The notes under the pieces were generated by a model. That model saw only the letters and a program-made list of their open reading frames with translations. It was not told the DNA's origin and made no database searches. Made by a program: the position numbers and the translations under genes. A stretch of 64,000 bases of DNA from Aporrectodea caliginosa (taxonomy: Eukaryota > Annelida > Clitellata > Crassiclitellata > Lumbricidae), in contig JACEVL010000831.1 of NCBI GenBank assembly GCA_020284085.1, positions 62,001 to 126,000 of the forward strand, written 5' to 3'. Positions 1 through 12,035 of this stretch are shown one piece after another (the stretch's first letter is position 1; each line of letters begins with the position of its first letter).

Positions 1-1000
1 ATGAAACCAATCAGGCAATGACTATATGTCTCAAGAGCTCCCATGTACCTCAATATAAAACCAGTGTAAGTATTGCTATATACCATTCCTGCCTGCTGAT
101 ATGATGTCTGAAACTTGAACGAAAATTGGCTTCTGTGCAATATTTACAAATTTATAGATTAAAAACCACAAGTATCACCACCAAAATTCTTTCATATTTG
201 GAAAGAGCACAACAAACTGATTACAAGGGGAAAAAATCAGCCCTATAAGTCATTTCCTGGCCAAGATATGACAGTCCAAACTTGGTGGATCACGCCGTTT
301 TCTCGTGATTCGTTTTTTGCTTATTAACTTCAAAATTTAATTTACGGGGAAGCGAGCTGAACACCCTCCTGAATTTTTCACCAATAACAGTTCTTGGTGT
401 CCAGAATATATGTGCAAATTTTCATGAATTTCAAAAAATACATACTTTCACTTTTTTGGCAATCCGTAAACCCCACTTTCACGATCATGGCAAGAAAAAT
501 GTCCTTGGAAAACACAGTAATAATGAAACTAATCAGGTACTCACTATATGCCTGATGAGCACTAATGTACCTCAATATAAAACCAGTATAAGAATTATAA
601 TATATTATTCCAACAGGCTGATATGATGTTTGGAACTTGAGTGAAAACTGGCCTCTGTGCAATTTTTATAAATTTTTATATTAAAAATCACAATGAACAC
701 CACCAAGATTTTTGAATATTTGGAAAGAGCACAACAAACTGATTAAATGAAAAATATTTCAGCCCTCTAGCTCATTTCCTGGCCGAGATATGACAGTCCA
801 AACTTGGTCGATCATGCCATTTTCTCACGATCCGTTTTTTGCTTATTAACTTCAAAAATTAATATCTCGGTCAAATTTTGAGATATTCTGCTCAAATTTT
901 CACTGTTGTTCCTAATTTTGCATGTAGTTTGTGTATAAAAATTTTCAAAAAAATCCAAAGGGGTGTGGTGTACACCCCTGGTTGATTTGACGTGGAATGA
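1..1000. repeat. Two tandem units of a ~522 bp repeat at the window edge
   Basis: The sequence from base 1 to about 345 is repeated, diverged, from 523 to about 865. Both begin with ATGAAAC and share blocks such as GGAAAGAGCACAACAAACTG and GATATGACAGTCCAAACTTG in the same order. The period is about 522 bases, and the array probably continues left of the window. Short open frames inside are not conserved between the units, so I do not call a gene. It could be a satellite or the inside of a larger element. Confidence 0.85.
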
Positions 1001-1050
1001 CCCTTTAGTGTTTTCATCGAATATAGCCGGCAGATAAGAAGGTGTTTATT

Positions 1051-1207
1051 AACGTACGTTACGGTACCTAATATATAAAATAACTTGCGTTATATAATAA
1101 TATATTAAATTTTCTATGAAGGCCAATAAAAAAACGAAATTCGGTTTAAAATCGGATTTCTAAAACCGAAATTCGGATTGCCAAAAAAACCGATTTTAAC
1201 AACCCTA
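1051..1207. mobile_element. Right-end fragment of the same hAT-like family as 25611-26036
   Basis: The stretch holds the blocks TTAAATTTTCTATGAAGGCC, AAATCGGATTTCTAAAACCG and a terminal AACAACCCTA, in the order seen in the right half of the complete element at 25611-26036. The left terminus is missing. The internal repeats differ (GAAATTCGG here, GATAATCGG there). Confidence 0.7.
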
Positions 1208-1420
1208 TATACAAGTATGTGTGTGTATACAAGTAAGTGTGTGCAAGTATTCTTGTGTGTATACATGCATGTGTATATATGTGTGCACATGCTTAAGTTT
1301 CTCAGGGTCTTTGAAGTACATGCAACCACAAACATACGTGTTTGTATGTATGTGCGTTTACATACTCATGTATACAAGCGTACATCTGGTTGGTTATTTA
1401 TATAGAGACTTTAAGATATT
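1208..1420. repeat. GT/TA-rich microsatellite-like tract
   Basis: Alternating GTGT, TATA and GTAC steps recur through this stretch. Open frames across it in several phases are low-complexity and are not genes. Confidence 0.7.
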
Positions 1421-1427
1421 CCCAATG

Positions 1428-1560
1428 GCGATAAGTAAGTAAGTAGTTTATTCACCACAAAATAAAGCAAAATGACAATACACAAATTTTACAAACCGAG
1501 TGGTGGGCTACCGGTGAAGTCACATAGGACTCATCTCGCCGGTCACCCTAATAATGCTGG
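1428..1560 (-). mobile_element. LINE-like 3' end with a (CTTA)n tail
   Basis: Read on the minus strand the block ends in a short TTACTTAC repeat. The same kind of tail occurs at 15798 and 24075. A short tandem tail after unique sequence is typical of some non-LTR retrotransposon 3' ends. No coding sequence is visible, so the family is not known. Confidence 0.45.
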
Positions 1561-2739
1561 CGTAATACACGTTTAAAAAAGCAAGTACAAAATACTGGTA
1601 CCATTTAACAAACCAGTCTCATGACAATTGTTAATAATCCATTTTTTCTAACTGAGTATGGCTATCTAAATAGTACATCTGAACAGGTGCAACTCAGGGT
1701 AGGAAGCAATGCATCAACCGCACTTCCAGTTGATGTCCCTTTGTCAGAGAAATACAAGCTGCTGATAATTAATAGCACCAGTATTGTTGACGATAATCTG
1801 CTTTTCATTTCACCGTTTTATATATTACATTCAATTGTAACTCCAGCAATGACAACCTGCACAGCATCTGAAGTGTTCGACTTCTGCTGGGTACAAAAAC
1901 GTCAAATGTCCGCTTTCAGAGTCAAAAGCTCAAGGCAGCTTACATACATGTGGACCTCTACAGAGCATTACTGAAAAAATACACTTTAAAGCATTCAGTC
2001 AATTGCTTTCAGAACAGACCCACAATCTGGTCAATTCCAATGAGATAGAAAGGGCAGCAATTCTAAAACGCTCTTCACAGCACTCCTAAAAGCAATGTGG
2101 CTGTAGAACATTCATAAACATAAACTGCATTCCTAAAAGCAAAGCTGCCTTTACGACACTCATGGACATAATCTGCCCCATGAGAAAAAGTTCCCGGGTA
2201 ATCTTAATTGCAACTATAATTACGATGATTTCAACGTCAAATTACGACAATAATCGCTCTGACAAACAACAAGAAACTTGTATATATGCACTACACTTAA
2301 AGATGCTATTAAACTTCAGTTGATGGTCACACTGATTGGCCTTTACAGCCAGACAATTTATGTCTCAGAGTGACCTGGCCACCATTTAAGGTCAGACACC
2401 ACATGGCTCTCCAATTGTCAACAGGCGGTTCTATTCCGCCAGCAATTGTAAAAACTTGTTATTTCCAAACATGGCTTTATGTTTTCAGGCCTAACAAAGT
2501 GCCTCCATGGAGTTGCCCTTGACATAGGGCAACATAAATCATTGTTTGTTATTATCATTGTTTAGATGACTTGTCTGGTGCTATAAAGGCAATACAGAGA
2601 TCCAGACAAGGGTGTATAATCAAATAGTAGAAATATACAGTTGTTGAACGAGTTTGCTGACCTGGTGCTGTGGTGGCAGGCCGCAGGTGCAGTGCAGTCA
2701 AGGAGAACAAAGCCCAGTTAGTATTATTGGATGGGTGAC
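1561..2739. other. AT-rich DNA, no recognised gene
   Basis: A 117-codon open frame lies at 1621-1974 (+). It has no recognisable domain, no splice context and no second support. The rest shows nothing I can name. Confidence 0.5.
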
Positions 2740-2935
2740 CCTTCATGGAATACTTCATGATGCCATCTGATGCTCACTCAGCCCTTCAGCCCTTAGTGGG
2801 TGATAATCCAGTGTCAGATGGGAAAATGGGAAATTGAAGATGGGAAGTCGAACTGTTCTGATGTTGGATTACTGCTGTGGTGTTCGACCTTTTGACCTTG
2901 GGGGTCCTGCTTCTGAGGAGTTTCTGCAGAGGTAT
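2740..2935 (+). repeat. Diverged third copy of the 37.3/38.2 kb repeat arm
   Basis: It shares CTTCATGGAATAC, CACTCAGCCCTT and TTCTGAGGAGTTTCTG with the arms at 37305-37545 (reverse) and 38238-38478 (forward), in the same order and at similar spacing. Confidence 0.6.
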
Positions 2936-3329
2936 GTAAACAAATGTGTCATCTTAGCCTTTTGACCCCTTTTAACCAAGTAGAAACAGATGTTAAAATG
3001 AGATGTATTTGGTAAATACTTTGAGTCTATGTAACCCACATTCTTCCACTGCTAGTCTGATCATAAGATTTTCTCAGCCTCAGCTGAGTAAACTAAAGGC
3101 TAAAGAGAATAATGTATACGGTAGGTAAAGTGTTTGGTTTCCACATATGGGAATCAGTAAGAGAATTTATTGCAGGTCAGGCATTTTGGACTTTAAATCT
3201 ATGAGAATTATTGCCCTGCTTAAACTCCTTAACACATGTATGCTAACTGTTGATAATAGTACACTAAAATATGCTGTCATTGACATTCAGTTATGGACAT
3301 GAGTTTAGTTATCTAGTAAACGGTCTTGG
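2936..3329. other. No feature seen
   Basis: AT-rich non-coding DNA between a repeat copy and a transposon; nothing recognisable on either strand. Confidence 0.5.
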
Positions 3330-3337
3330 TTTGTCAG

Positions 3338-3693
3338 CATAGAACGAGAATTCGTGACTTGAGGCTTTAATATTCGTAAATATTTGTGAATATTATGGCA
3401 TTTTTAATATTCGTAAATATTCGTAAGTATTCGTTGACGATGTACTGTTTCCATTTTTTTACGAACTAATTTAAGAATAGGCCTATGTGCAGTGATGTTG
3501 TAACTGTTCTTGTTCTAATGCCTAGTTTTTGGCACTGAATTCTGTACAATTAATCCCGCATTTTGAAGAATTAAGAATGAAAAGAAATAAAAAATATAAT
3601 ATTCGTCGGCCAGTTTCAATATTCGTCAATATTCCACTATTCGTCAATGTCCACAAATCTTAATATTCGTAATATGCGCATACTCGTTCTATG
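3338..3693. mobile_element. hAT-like MITE, 356 bp, TSD TTTGTCAG
   Basis: The element starts CATAGAACGAG and ends CTCGTTCTATG, an exact 11-base terminal inverted repeat. It is flanked by identical 8-base duplications, TTTGTCAG at 3330-3337 and 3694-3701. Inside are repeated ATATTCGT units near both ends. There is no coding capacity. An 8 bp duplication with short TIRs and subterminal repeats fits non-autonomous hAT elements; the superfamily is inferred. Confidence 0.85.
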
Positions 3694-3701
3694 TTTGTCA
3701 G

Positions 3702-4272
3702 TAAAGGACAGCATGTCTTATGTCAGATCGCAGGTGCATAATGTTTACGCTTCCAGGGGAGCACTAGTTTGAGTTGTATTCCGGTCTGTTTGTGAATCAG
3801 TTTTTATATATTTATCTTTTTTGTTCTAGTCTTTGTTTAGTTTCTCTGGTCTGCATATAAACACAGCTGTCTCTAAAACACTTTCTTTGGTAGCCAAATT
3901 ACGAACAGCCTTACACATGATTCTCCCTAAACACCGTCTTATTGCAAATGGCGTTGCTGAGATGACGTATTCTATTCTGCTGCTTGGCTAAATCTCCAAT
4001 TCATGTCCACAACCGTATTATAAATTGGAATTTCTTAGTTACACACTTAGGGATCCAGCATATAATATATGCACCATGTTTCTATTCATTTAAAATGTCT
4101 GACCCCGTTGCCTTCTTTGTAAATGTATACATGCTGTTTTACATTAAAATACATCAGTTGACAAGCGGATATGCATGTCACAGGAAAGGCTTGCTGATTC
4201 CACTATCACTTAGATGAATCAGACCCATGACCTAAATTGTGTGGACCTTACAATGCATAGCATCCATTTAAC
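3702..4272. other. No feature seen
   Basis: AT-rich DNA. A 77-codon open frame at 3984-4217 has no recognisable content. Confidence 0.5.
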
Positions 4273-4342
4273 CCTTTAACGACGAGCGTGCACTAAAAGT
4301 GACTGGGAAACCAATGCAGCTCATGGTTAAAGTGGTAAAGGG
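4273..4342. repeat. Short palindromic repeat, related to 34833-34893
   Basis: It runs from CCTTTAAC to GGTAAAGG and contains CACTAAAAGTGACTGG and AACCAATGCAGCTC. The reverse complement of 34833-34893 has the same blocks. It is probably a very small MITE. Confidence 0.6.
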
Positions 4343-5445
4343 ACGGTGGTGAAGGATCTCATCCATTCAATTCATTGAACACTGAGTAGGGTCTATAGGG
4401 CTTATGGTAAATAAAACATTTACATTGATTTGCACACAGTTTGTGCCTCTTACTTTATTTCCTGCACTAAGCCTGTCTCCAAGAATTGCCTAAACCCTGT
4501 AAAGGGGTTGGATGACACAAGCCACAGCTCCCTAAATACTGTGGCCCCTCTCTCTTTTGCTCACACCTCTCTGGCCCCGGATTTGAATTCAACTAACTTT
4601 CCCAGCTCTTCTCCTGTACAGCACCTAAGAGACTGTGCTTGAGAAAAAACAAATAGTTATCATGAAAAAGTTACAGAGAAAGGTTGCTTTACACAAACAT
4701 GGACTCGGCTAAAGCAAAACCTTAAATGTACCGGAAGTATTGTGAAGAAATGCAATGTTCCATCTTGAATCGTTTGCAATAATAATGTCTTTTAAAAGCT
4801 GACACAAAGTAGCAAAACATTCAAATATCTACTGGTAGATATGTTGTCTCGTAATCAAGCACAATAATTGTGGCCAACCAGCACAGCTACATGGTTAAGT
4901 CTTAAAGTCACAAAAGGCCATCTGAAACTCACTATTTTGGCTGAAGACACAAGTCACAATGCCTTAAAACTAGACAAATAATGTCTGTGAGCGACACTAG
5001 TAATTCTGCTAACAGGCATAAGTTTCATGAATACATATTTTAGCAATGCCCAACAACCAGGGAAATGTTTTCACGAATCACAGATATGGACTTTTCAGGT
5101 CAAAATTAACAACCCAATTTTCATAACATCTACCCATCTGTGCAGTCCTCCCCAGAGACCTGAGAAATATTTCAGTGGACAGAGGTTTTCCCAAAACACA
5201 CGACCAGCATTCATCAAGTCTCTCATCGGCTTAGAAGCTCAGATGCAAATGGCCTATATATTACCCACCGTTTCTCTAAGAAGAAAGTGTAGGACAACGC
5301 TGCAGTTACAGCAGTAGCAGTCGGTCACTGCATTTACAATACAATGGGCTTTAACTGCAACATGGTCCTGGAATAAATAATAAATAATACCCATTGGACT
5401 AAAGTAAACTGTCAACTGTAATTCACAGCCTATTTTCAAATTTTT
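4343..5445. other. No feature seen
   Basis: AT-rich non-coding DNA. Open frames at 4430-4642 and 5027-5317 show no domain and no codon pattern. Confidence 0.5.
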
Positions 5446-5650
5446 TCATCATCATCAGTTCCTGACGCTAGCCATTTGGCGGCGATGGGTACGAATAAAT
5501 GATCTCTGTTGTCTTCGGTCATTTGGCACGTCCATTGCTCTCCTTAATGTTAGTCCAACTGATGTTAAGTCATCATTTATATTACCTATCTATCCAGCAT
5601 AGTCTTGGTCTGCCCTTGCTTCTTTTTCCTTCGAATCTTGCATGTTTTTC
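5446..5650 (-). pseudogene. LINE 3' fragment: C-terminal end of a reverse transcriptase ORF
   Basis: The minus strand reads the conserved tail GRPRLCWID of many non-LTR retrotransposon polyproteins, then about 45 more residues and an ATG-repeat tail. Related copies lie at 34580-34830 and 42805-43030, also on the minus strand. Everything upstream of this tail is missing, as expected for 5'-truncated LINE copies. Confidence 0.7.
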
Positions 5651-5928
5651 CCATTTACAAACCCCTAATTAAACATATAAATTACCAAAGTTGGCTGTTT
5701 GCTAATGACACTCAGTAGCTATTTAAATGATTTTAATACGGCTGTAATTATATGTACTTTGTATGAATCAATATCATTAGATTCATTATCAATTTTAATA
5801 TTAATATACTACTGCTAAAACTGGGAGATAGCAGTTTTCAGCCAACTTTGTGGGCTGCAGATAAGCCATTCGAATGACTACATGTTTATTTACCCATTAC
5901 TCACCTATTTAGATTTTTAGACAGATAT

Positions 5929-6310
5929 GGTTGCAGCACTTTTGAGAGATCTTTAAATTGTGATATATACAAATACTCTGATACACACATGCATACATAC
6001 ACACTTACATAATATATACATATACATGCATACATACAATACATAATACATATATACAGACACAGACACACATACATGCATACATACAAGTCATACATAC
6101 ACACTATACGAGTCATTGAGGTCACACCTGCAAGCTATTGCAGCACTTGACAGATCTTTAAATTGTGATATACACAAATGCTCTGATACACCCATACATA
6201 TAATTACATACATACAAACACATATATACACACAAAAACATAGATCATACACACAGACATACACACATAATACATACATCATACATACAAGTCATACATA
6301 TGCATACAGT
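5929..6310. repeat. Two ~200 bp direct repeats with (CATA)n microsatellites
   Basis: GATCTTTAAATTGTGATATA occurs at about 5949 and 6152. Each copy is followed by AAATRCTCTGATACAC and a long CATA/CACA tract. The long open frames on both strands are translations of this microsatellite and are not genes. Confidence 0.8.
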
Positions 6311-6829
6311 TTGAGTCATAAGTTTCCAAGCTATTTACCCTATGCTTAAGCTCTAGAGCTACTTAACCTATGCTGTAACTCTGCAACCTTGCAGCGTCTC
6401 AGATGGTCAACGGTCCGAAACAAGTCAGTGGACAGAAGAAGACTGAGCACACAAAGCAACCGAATATACTGAAGACAAGGGTTTGACAAAGCAAGTCCAC
6501 ACAACAATCACCCGTCTCCATATCATAACCAGCAGACGGTTGGTCAGTTTGTGCAGTGAACCAAGTGCAATCGATCGACCGTGTGGCGCCAAATCAGTTC
6601 CGAGGTAAACGCGGTTCTCACTCCGCTCACTTTTGTACAACATACTGATGCGAATTTCAAGTATCCTCTTGCCACGATTGCAAATTGGAACAGAAACAAT
6701 ATTTGATTAAGTGGAAAAATAGCAAAATAGTAGTCATCCAAACATTCTTTATTTATGTAACAGTAATTAGAAACAAAACATGATTCTGACAAACATGCTG
6801 CCGTGCAAAGGGTTTGTAGTTTCAGTTTA
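6311..6829. other. No feature seen
   Basis: Non-coding DNA. Antisense frames at 6425-6643 and 6544-6927 have no recognisable domain. Confidence 0.5.
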
Positions 6830-6831
6830 AT

Positions 6832-6905
6832 GACACTGTGATAACAAGGATCATTAGCGTCGCCCTCCTCCTTTATCCAGGCTTGGGACTGGCACTGCCA
6901 CAGTA
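6832..6905 (-). repeat. Short dispersed repeat, copy 1 of 3
   Basis: On the minus strand this reads CAGTGCCAGTCCCAAGCCTG, then a GGAGGAGGG(C/G)GACGCTAATG block. Other copies lie at 32515-32630 (+) and 49390-49510 (+). Its class is unknown; it may be the core of an old SINE. Confidence 0.65.
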
Positions 6906-7658
6906 CGAGCAGTGGTGGAGTTTGCAAGAGGTATTGACAGAACAGCTCTATTTATAGAAACAATTTCCGCCACTGGTAACGTCAACCAATCACAACACTT
7001 CCCGGAACCGCCTCCGCCAAAGAACCGATTTGACACGAAACCCGCGAACGATGCCAAAGCGAAATGCGCCTTGGGACCGAACGTCGTCCACTGCTTGGCT
7101 GACGGGGTGCATCAGGCCGACAACCGATTGTATTCATAGGGACATCTGGTTTCCTATGCTGCAGCCGTCAGTGTGGATTTTCTCGTCGGGAGATGGCGCT
7201 AGATTAAGAGTCAACAGCCGTTCCCGCAAATACTCAACAGTCGTCTGCTCAATCGGAAAGACCCGATGGACACGGAAACACCCGAAGGACGAACGGACTT
7301 CAAATGAGGAATTCCAAGTGGCTCGGACCACACACGAACTGGATTAAGAACTGACCAAATCAAATTCAATCCACAATCTCCTAGACGCTTCCGTTCATTA
7401 AGTAGCCTACCACCAATATTACAAGCATCATCATTTCACGGATACTTTATAAGGGTATATTCTGAAATGTTCATTAAATATCTGTTATTCCCATAGTACA
7501 ATCAGCAGGTACATAGCGAGGCCGGACTTCTAACTGCGTAATTAGCTATTTTCTGTTTGTAACAAGTAGCGTCTGTGACAGCTTGGTATCATCGTTAAAC
7601 GAATATTGATTGATTGATTGATCATCATCATCACTTATTTCTTCTACTTAATAATTAA
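6906..7658. other. Unassigned DNA of mixed composition
   Basis: 6906-7350 is richer in CG dinucleotides than its surroundings and has overlapping frames on both strands (for example 7030-7347, + strand, 105 codons). None is recognisable. A short (TTGA)n run lies at 7603-7622. Confidence 0.4.
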
Positions 7659-7666
7659 CTTATAAT

Positions 7667-8422
7667 TAGTGATGTAGCTTATCCGGAAAAATATTTTGCG
7701 GAAAATTTTCCGGAAATTTTCCGGAAAATTTCCAGACATTTTCCGCAGAACCGGAAAAATACATTTAACTCATAATGTCAGATTTTCAGCATGAGACGAC
7801 ACTAGAAAATTTCTGTTTTTTAAAAGTTCCTTTTATTTACAGTATTTCTGTCAATGCAGGCAAAGTTCACCTTAAAAGAATTAAAATAAACATTAAACAG
7901 ATTTGAAAATAGATTAGTCTCAGACTGCAATGGTGATGCCAATAACATTATATTTCAAAACATAAAATAATAGTAGGCCTATAATAGGCCTCATAAGAAT
8001 GAATCTGTTGCAGTATTAAAATGGTATCTATAGTAGTATAGTACAACTGCATCAATTGCTGTTTTTGTCACATGGTTTCATAAAAAAAATATAAAGGAGA
8101 CTAAATCATAAAAAATATTTTCTCTAAATTAACAGTGAAGTTTAATTGCAATTGATTCTTAAATGTATTGTTGCTATTGGGCCTTGTGAACACACTGAAC
8201 AGTAAGCACTAACTATTCTATTGTATAAACATATCAGTTATAACTACATAAGGTATCTTAGAGTGAGTGATGTTTAAAATTATTACATTTAAATTGTTAT
8301 TTAGTAATATTATATTGATGGAAAAATATCGGAAATTTTCAGGAAAAAAATACTTGAAATTTTCCGAAATTTTCCGGAAAGATATGAAATTTTCCGGACA
8401 ACTTTTCCGCCTCACAACACTA
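7667..8422. mobile_element. hAT-like element with TTTTCCGGAAA repeats, TSD CTTATAAT
   Basis: Exact 8-base duplications CTTATAAT lie at 7659-7666 and 8423-8430. The ends are TAGTGATGT and, reversed, TAGTGTTGT. Both ends carry many TTTTCCGG/CCGGAAAA units, which look like transposase-binding subterminal repeats. The interior is AT-rich without a transposase frame. A longer relative lies at 15929-17378. Confidence 0.88.
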
Positions 8423-8430
8423 CTTATAAT

Positions 8431-8761
8431 TAACCAGTCTTGCGGACTGATCTTCTGCATATTGACCTGATTTTTGGTTTTGGTGAGCCATCAGTTGATG
8501 CCTTGTGCATTAGAAACCGGCACGATACAGTTCATAAACTACCATCCTGAATTAATATTATAATGCATTGTAGTTGTTTGATTTGTGCCAATTCTAAAAT
8601 CGGAGATCCCTCTTCCAGAAGACGTCTCTTCTTAAATCAAATGAAATCGAAAACGGAGCCTCATCCAATGGTTGGAATGATCTGCAGAAGTCGCATTCAC
8701 TATTTTACTGTTTGCCCATAGGTCACAAGTATCCTTACGCATCATCAGCGCCACCCATCTG

Positions 8762-8807
<46 letters not shown>

Positions 8808-9205
8808 GCCAATAATCTCTTTCTGCTCAGGGGTCGTAGAGGAGAATTATTAGCCACTTCTTTCCAACGACCGTGAAGATTTATTGTTAAAAATCAATTC
8901 TCATTGGAGACTTGAGTTGGAAACGTCGTTGACCCTAATAATAAAAACGCCGCCACTGTGTCTATCCATCTGTCTGGGTGAGAGTATACGATGGAAGAAG
9001 ACCATTGGGGCTGAGGACTTGAGACAGCTCTTGAAGGATGCCATGCAACAACTGATGATGCATTCAATACTGGCAGAGAAGGACAGGCAGGACTGGTCAT
9101 AGTGATGATTGTGCCCTTAATTGAAGGAAAGAATTCAATACAACTGTATTTTGATACTGCCCTCATTCCACAACTCAGAAGTGCGCACGACCATACGACA
9201 GAACA
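8431..9205. other. Unassigned DNA with a CAG repeat
   Basis: A run of about fifteen CAG units sits at 8763-8808. Frames at 8884-9102 (+) and 8894-9166 (-) overlap each other and have no recognisable content. Confidence 0.5.
8763..8808. repeat. (CAG)n microsatellite
   Basis: An almost perfect trinucleotide run visible directly. No surrounding frame supports a polyglutamine protein. Confidence 0.95.
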
Positions 9206-9210
9206 TCGAT

Positions 9211-9255
9211 GGCGCTGATCAATTGTGAGTGAAGGACTTGCTCAAGGTCCCTACA
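9211..9255 (-). mobile_element. SINE family A fragment
   Basis: The minus strand carries TAGGGACCTTGAGCAAGTCC, close to TAGGGACCCTGGGCAAGTCC in the full copies at 17405-17603 and 58963-59165. Confidence 0.65.
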
Positions 9256-9284
9256 CAGTACCGTAACTAACCGCCTCAGTGCAG

Positions 9285-9500
9285 CCATGGGTATGAAGTG
9301 TTAGCGACTTCATTTTTCTTAGCCTCGGCATATGACGGAGGGTGGCCAGTCCTCTCCCTCTCTGTTTTATCTTCCCACCGACAGTGTACAGTCGATGTAC
9401 GCACTATAGCTGAGTTGGCTAGGGGGAAGCAAATTTCGGCAGGTATTAAACTCCCGACCTCTCGGTTGACATTCCAGCACGCTAACAACTGGACTATTAT
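9285..9500 (-). mobile_element. SINE family B copy
   Basis: It contains TATGAAGTGTTAGCGACTTC, TCTTCCCACCGACAGTGTAC, TATAGCTGAGTTGGCTAGGG and a degenerate B-box region ending in CCAGCACGCTAAC. These occur in this order in the copies at 22256, 31408 and 33684. The tRNA-like head is at the right end, so the element reads on the minus strand. Confidence 0.8.
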
Positions 9501-11665
9501 CACTCACCCCTTAATAACGCCATTTCAATTCCTTTGCCACATTACAGCTAAAACATTTTCCAGTCCCTGACCAGTGCCTGACTTATAAACCTTCCAGTAT
9601 CACATGCTCCACACATTGGTTTTTCACGATTGAAACGCAAGACCTGTCAATCGCAATCTCTCTGCATCCATGAGTTTGTTCTCTGCAGAAATTAGAAATC
9701 TGTTTGCATGCAAAACTCTATCAATGTCAGAGACGCCTATTCTGTTGATAGCAACTACAACTGCTGTCAGACACTGATTCTGGTATACGAAGTTCCTTCA
9801 TATAATATATATGATCACTGAACGACTTGCATAATCAGTCACGTGTGTCTGGCTGCAGACAACAACTATGCACCATCAACAGACATCTTTGTCTGTGAAC
9901 TAAGCGCAGACCACAGCTTAGGATTCCGGATAGTCAGGCTCATAATTCCTCAGAGAGAATTCTCAGAAGTTCTTTAACTTGCACTCAAGTGAATTTGGCT
10001 CAACACGAATACACCGACCAAGCACTTCCGATGCCAGGGATCACATGGCGAGGGATGGTATGCATCCACTCTAGTAGGCAAACAACCATGTCTGGCTGCA
10101 AGACACACTGACTGTTGTCAGTTATAACCACAGAATTCACATGCTCAGTTTATAGTCATGCTAATTTCAAGGGTAAGGCAAAGGCAATCAACCATTCATT
10201 CAATTCAAGCCACTATCAACATCAGAACTCATTGAATCTGACATTTAGACTCTGTGACTCTGAGGTATAATAGGGTGCTGCAGCAACACGGAAGAGCAGT
10301 CTTACAAGGCTGGAAGCACCACTGAGCAGTTTCACATGAGAGCTCTCCTTCATAAATTATCGAACACAGCTATACAAATTCCCCATACAATACAATGCAG
10401 TAGAATCCAAGACAGCATTCTAGTCACGTCGGTGCCTGCTGCCAGCAGACCTTACAGCTAAGAATGGAGTGCTTAGTAATCAAAGAAAGGACATTGATAA
10501 TGCAGGAGTTTCCCCGGGATAATGCATGCCGCTTATGTAACGGTAGAACAACGCCACACAAAGCCAATCGGCGGTCGACTTTAATCATCGGCCGCTTCTC
10601 CATCGATTTTCCCACTTGGAAAACTTCACATGTATAGGAACAAACACTTTGTTTGGCCAATCAACCATTGAAGCCACTCCCAACTGTCTTGACAACAATA
10701 CGTTACTCCAACATATATAACACGCCCACGAATATACCACGCAGCTAAGGTGCGTCGCTTGTAAAACTTTGTATAACCCGCGTGTTATATTCGCAAAAAT
10801 ACGGAATGTATACCTTACGAGCGGTTCTTAAACGTGGCTATATTAGACGTCTTCGTATACATACATGCATACTTATTATGTAGTCTGGCCGGTCTATGGA
10901 CTCGATCAATTTACACCGATGCTACTGCAGCATTCCATTGCATCTATATTCATGTCTACTGTTTTGTACTCGAGATTTCCCCGTCTTTGGACGAAAGGAA
11001 TGCAGATTGAACAGTCAGCAATTTGCCTTTTGATGACCTTTGCAGACACTCTACTGTGTCACTAAAGTGACAAGCGAGGAATGTGAAAAATATCTTATGG
11101 GAAGAAGAAAGTGGAAACCAACGTATGCCGATGAATGTAGATTGTAGATATATCTTATACACAAAGAATGCAGAAAAATATCTTCTATCTGAAAATATTA
11201 TTTCACATTCTCTCATTTCTTCATGGCATTATTTCTGGGACCATCAAGGTATAATATTCCTTCCTCAAGATATTTTATCTCACTTCTCAAGAAAGTATCT
11301 TATTACCTCACATCTTATCTAGTTCCCTATCGATATATTAGCTTTCTTCTTCATAAAGTATCATATCCTCCAAAGACAAGGAAATCTGAGCTTGTTGCTC
11401 GTATCACGTATCACAGGAGCATGTTCTTGATGCTAGAATATCTTAAATTCCAGATCCTAACCAAAATCCTGAATTTCCATAAAACTGTTGGAGACAATTC
11501 CGACAACTTCTTGCCTCACTGTGTACAAGGAAAAGCCTCTTGTTTAGAACTTGAAAAATCACTAGGCTGCACATGAAGCATTGCAGAGTAAAGCCATGCA
11601 GATTGTGTACATGGCCCAACAGCAGAAGGAACACAGCCAAAGCAGCAACTGTTGGCCACTACAGG
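9501..11665. other. No recognised gene
   Basis: About 2.2 kb of AT-rich DNA. An 11-base inverted repeat ATATAACACGC / GCGTGTTATAT (10715-10725 and 10780-10790) is visible, but no target-site duplication supports an element. Confidence 0.5.
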
Positions 11666-11703
11666 GACAAAGCGCAAATTTCTGCCCTGGTGGGGACTTG
11701 AAC

Positions 11704-11989
11704 TAGAGGTCTGCGGGTAGAGCATTTTTGCTACCCGACCGGTACCTGGAACACACGACCGTTACCCGTACCCGACCCGTACTCGAAATTACTACCCAAC
11801 CCGACCCATACCTGCGGGTATACCCGTACCCGTACCGTACCCGCCACGTAATTAATAGGACTTCCTATGATCCTAGTCCCTACCAGTCCAATAGTCTTAC
11901 AAAGCATGTGGTAGTAATAATAATGGTCTGACGATCACAGTGATGATCGCAGCAATAATAATGACAATTATAATAATAATAAAAATAAT

Positions 11990-12035
<46 letters not shown>

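Noticed and set aside
1621..1974. 117-codon plus-strand gene
   Set aside because: No known motif, no splice or promoter support, AT-rich chance frame.
5901..6349. Cys/Tyr-rich small proteins on both strands
   Set aside because: They come from the CATA/CACA microsatellite and appear in all phases.
10715..10790. Transposon with ATATAACACGC ends
   Set aside because: The 11-base inverted repeat has no flanking duplication and no second copy.
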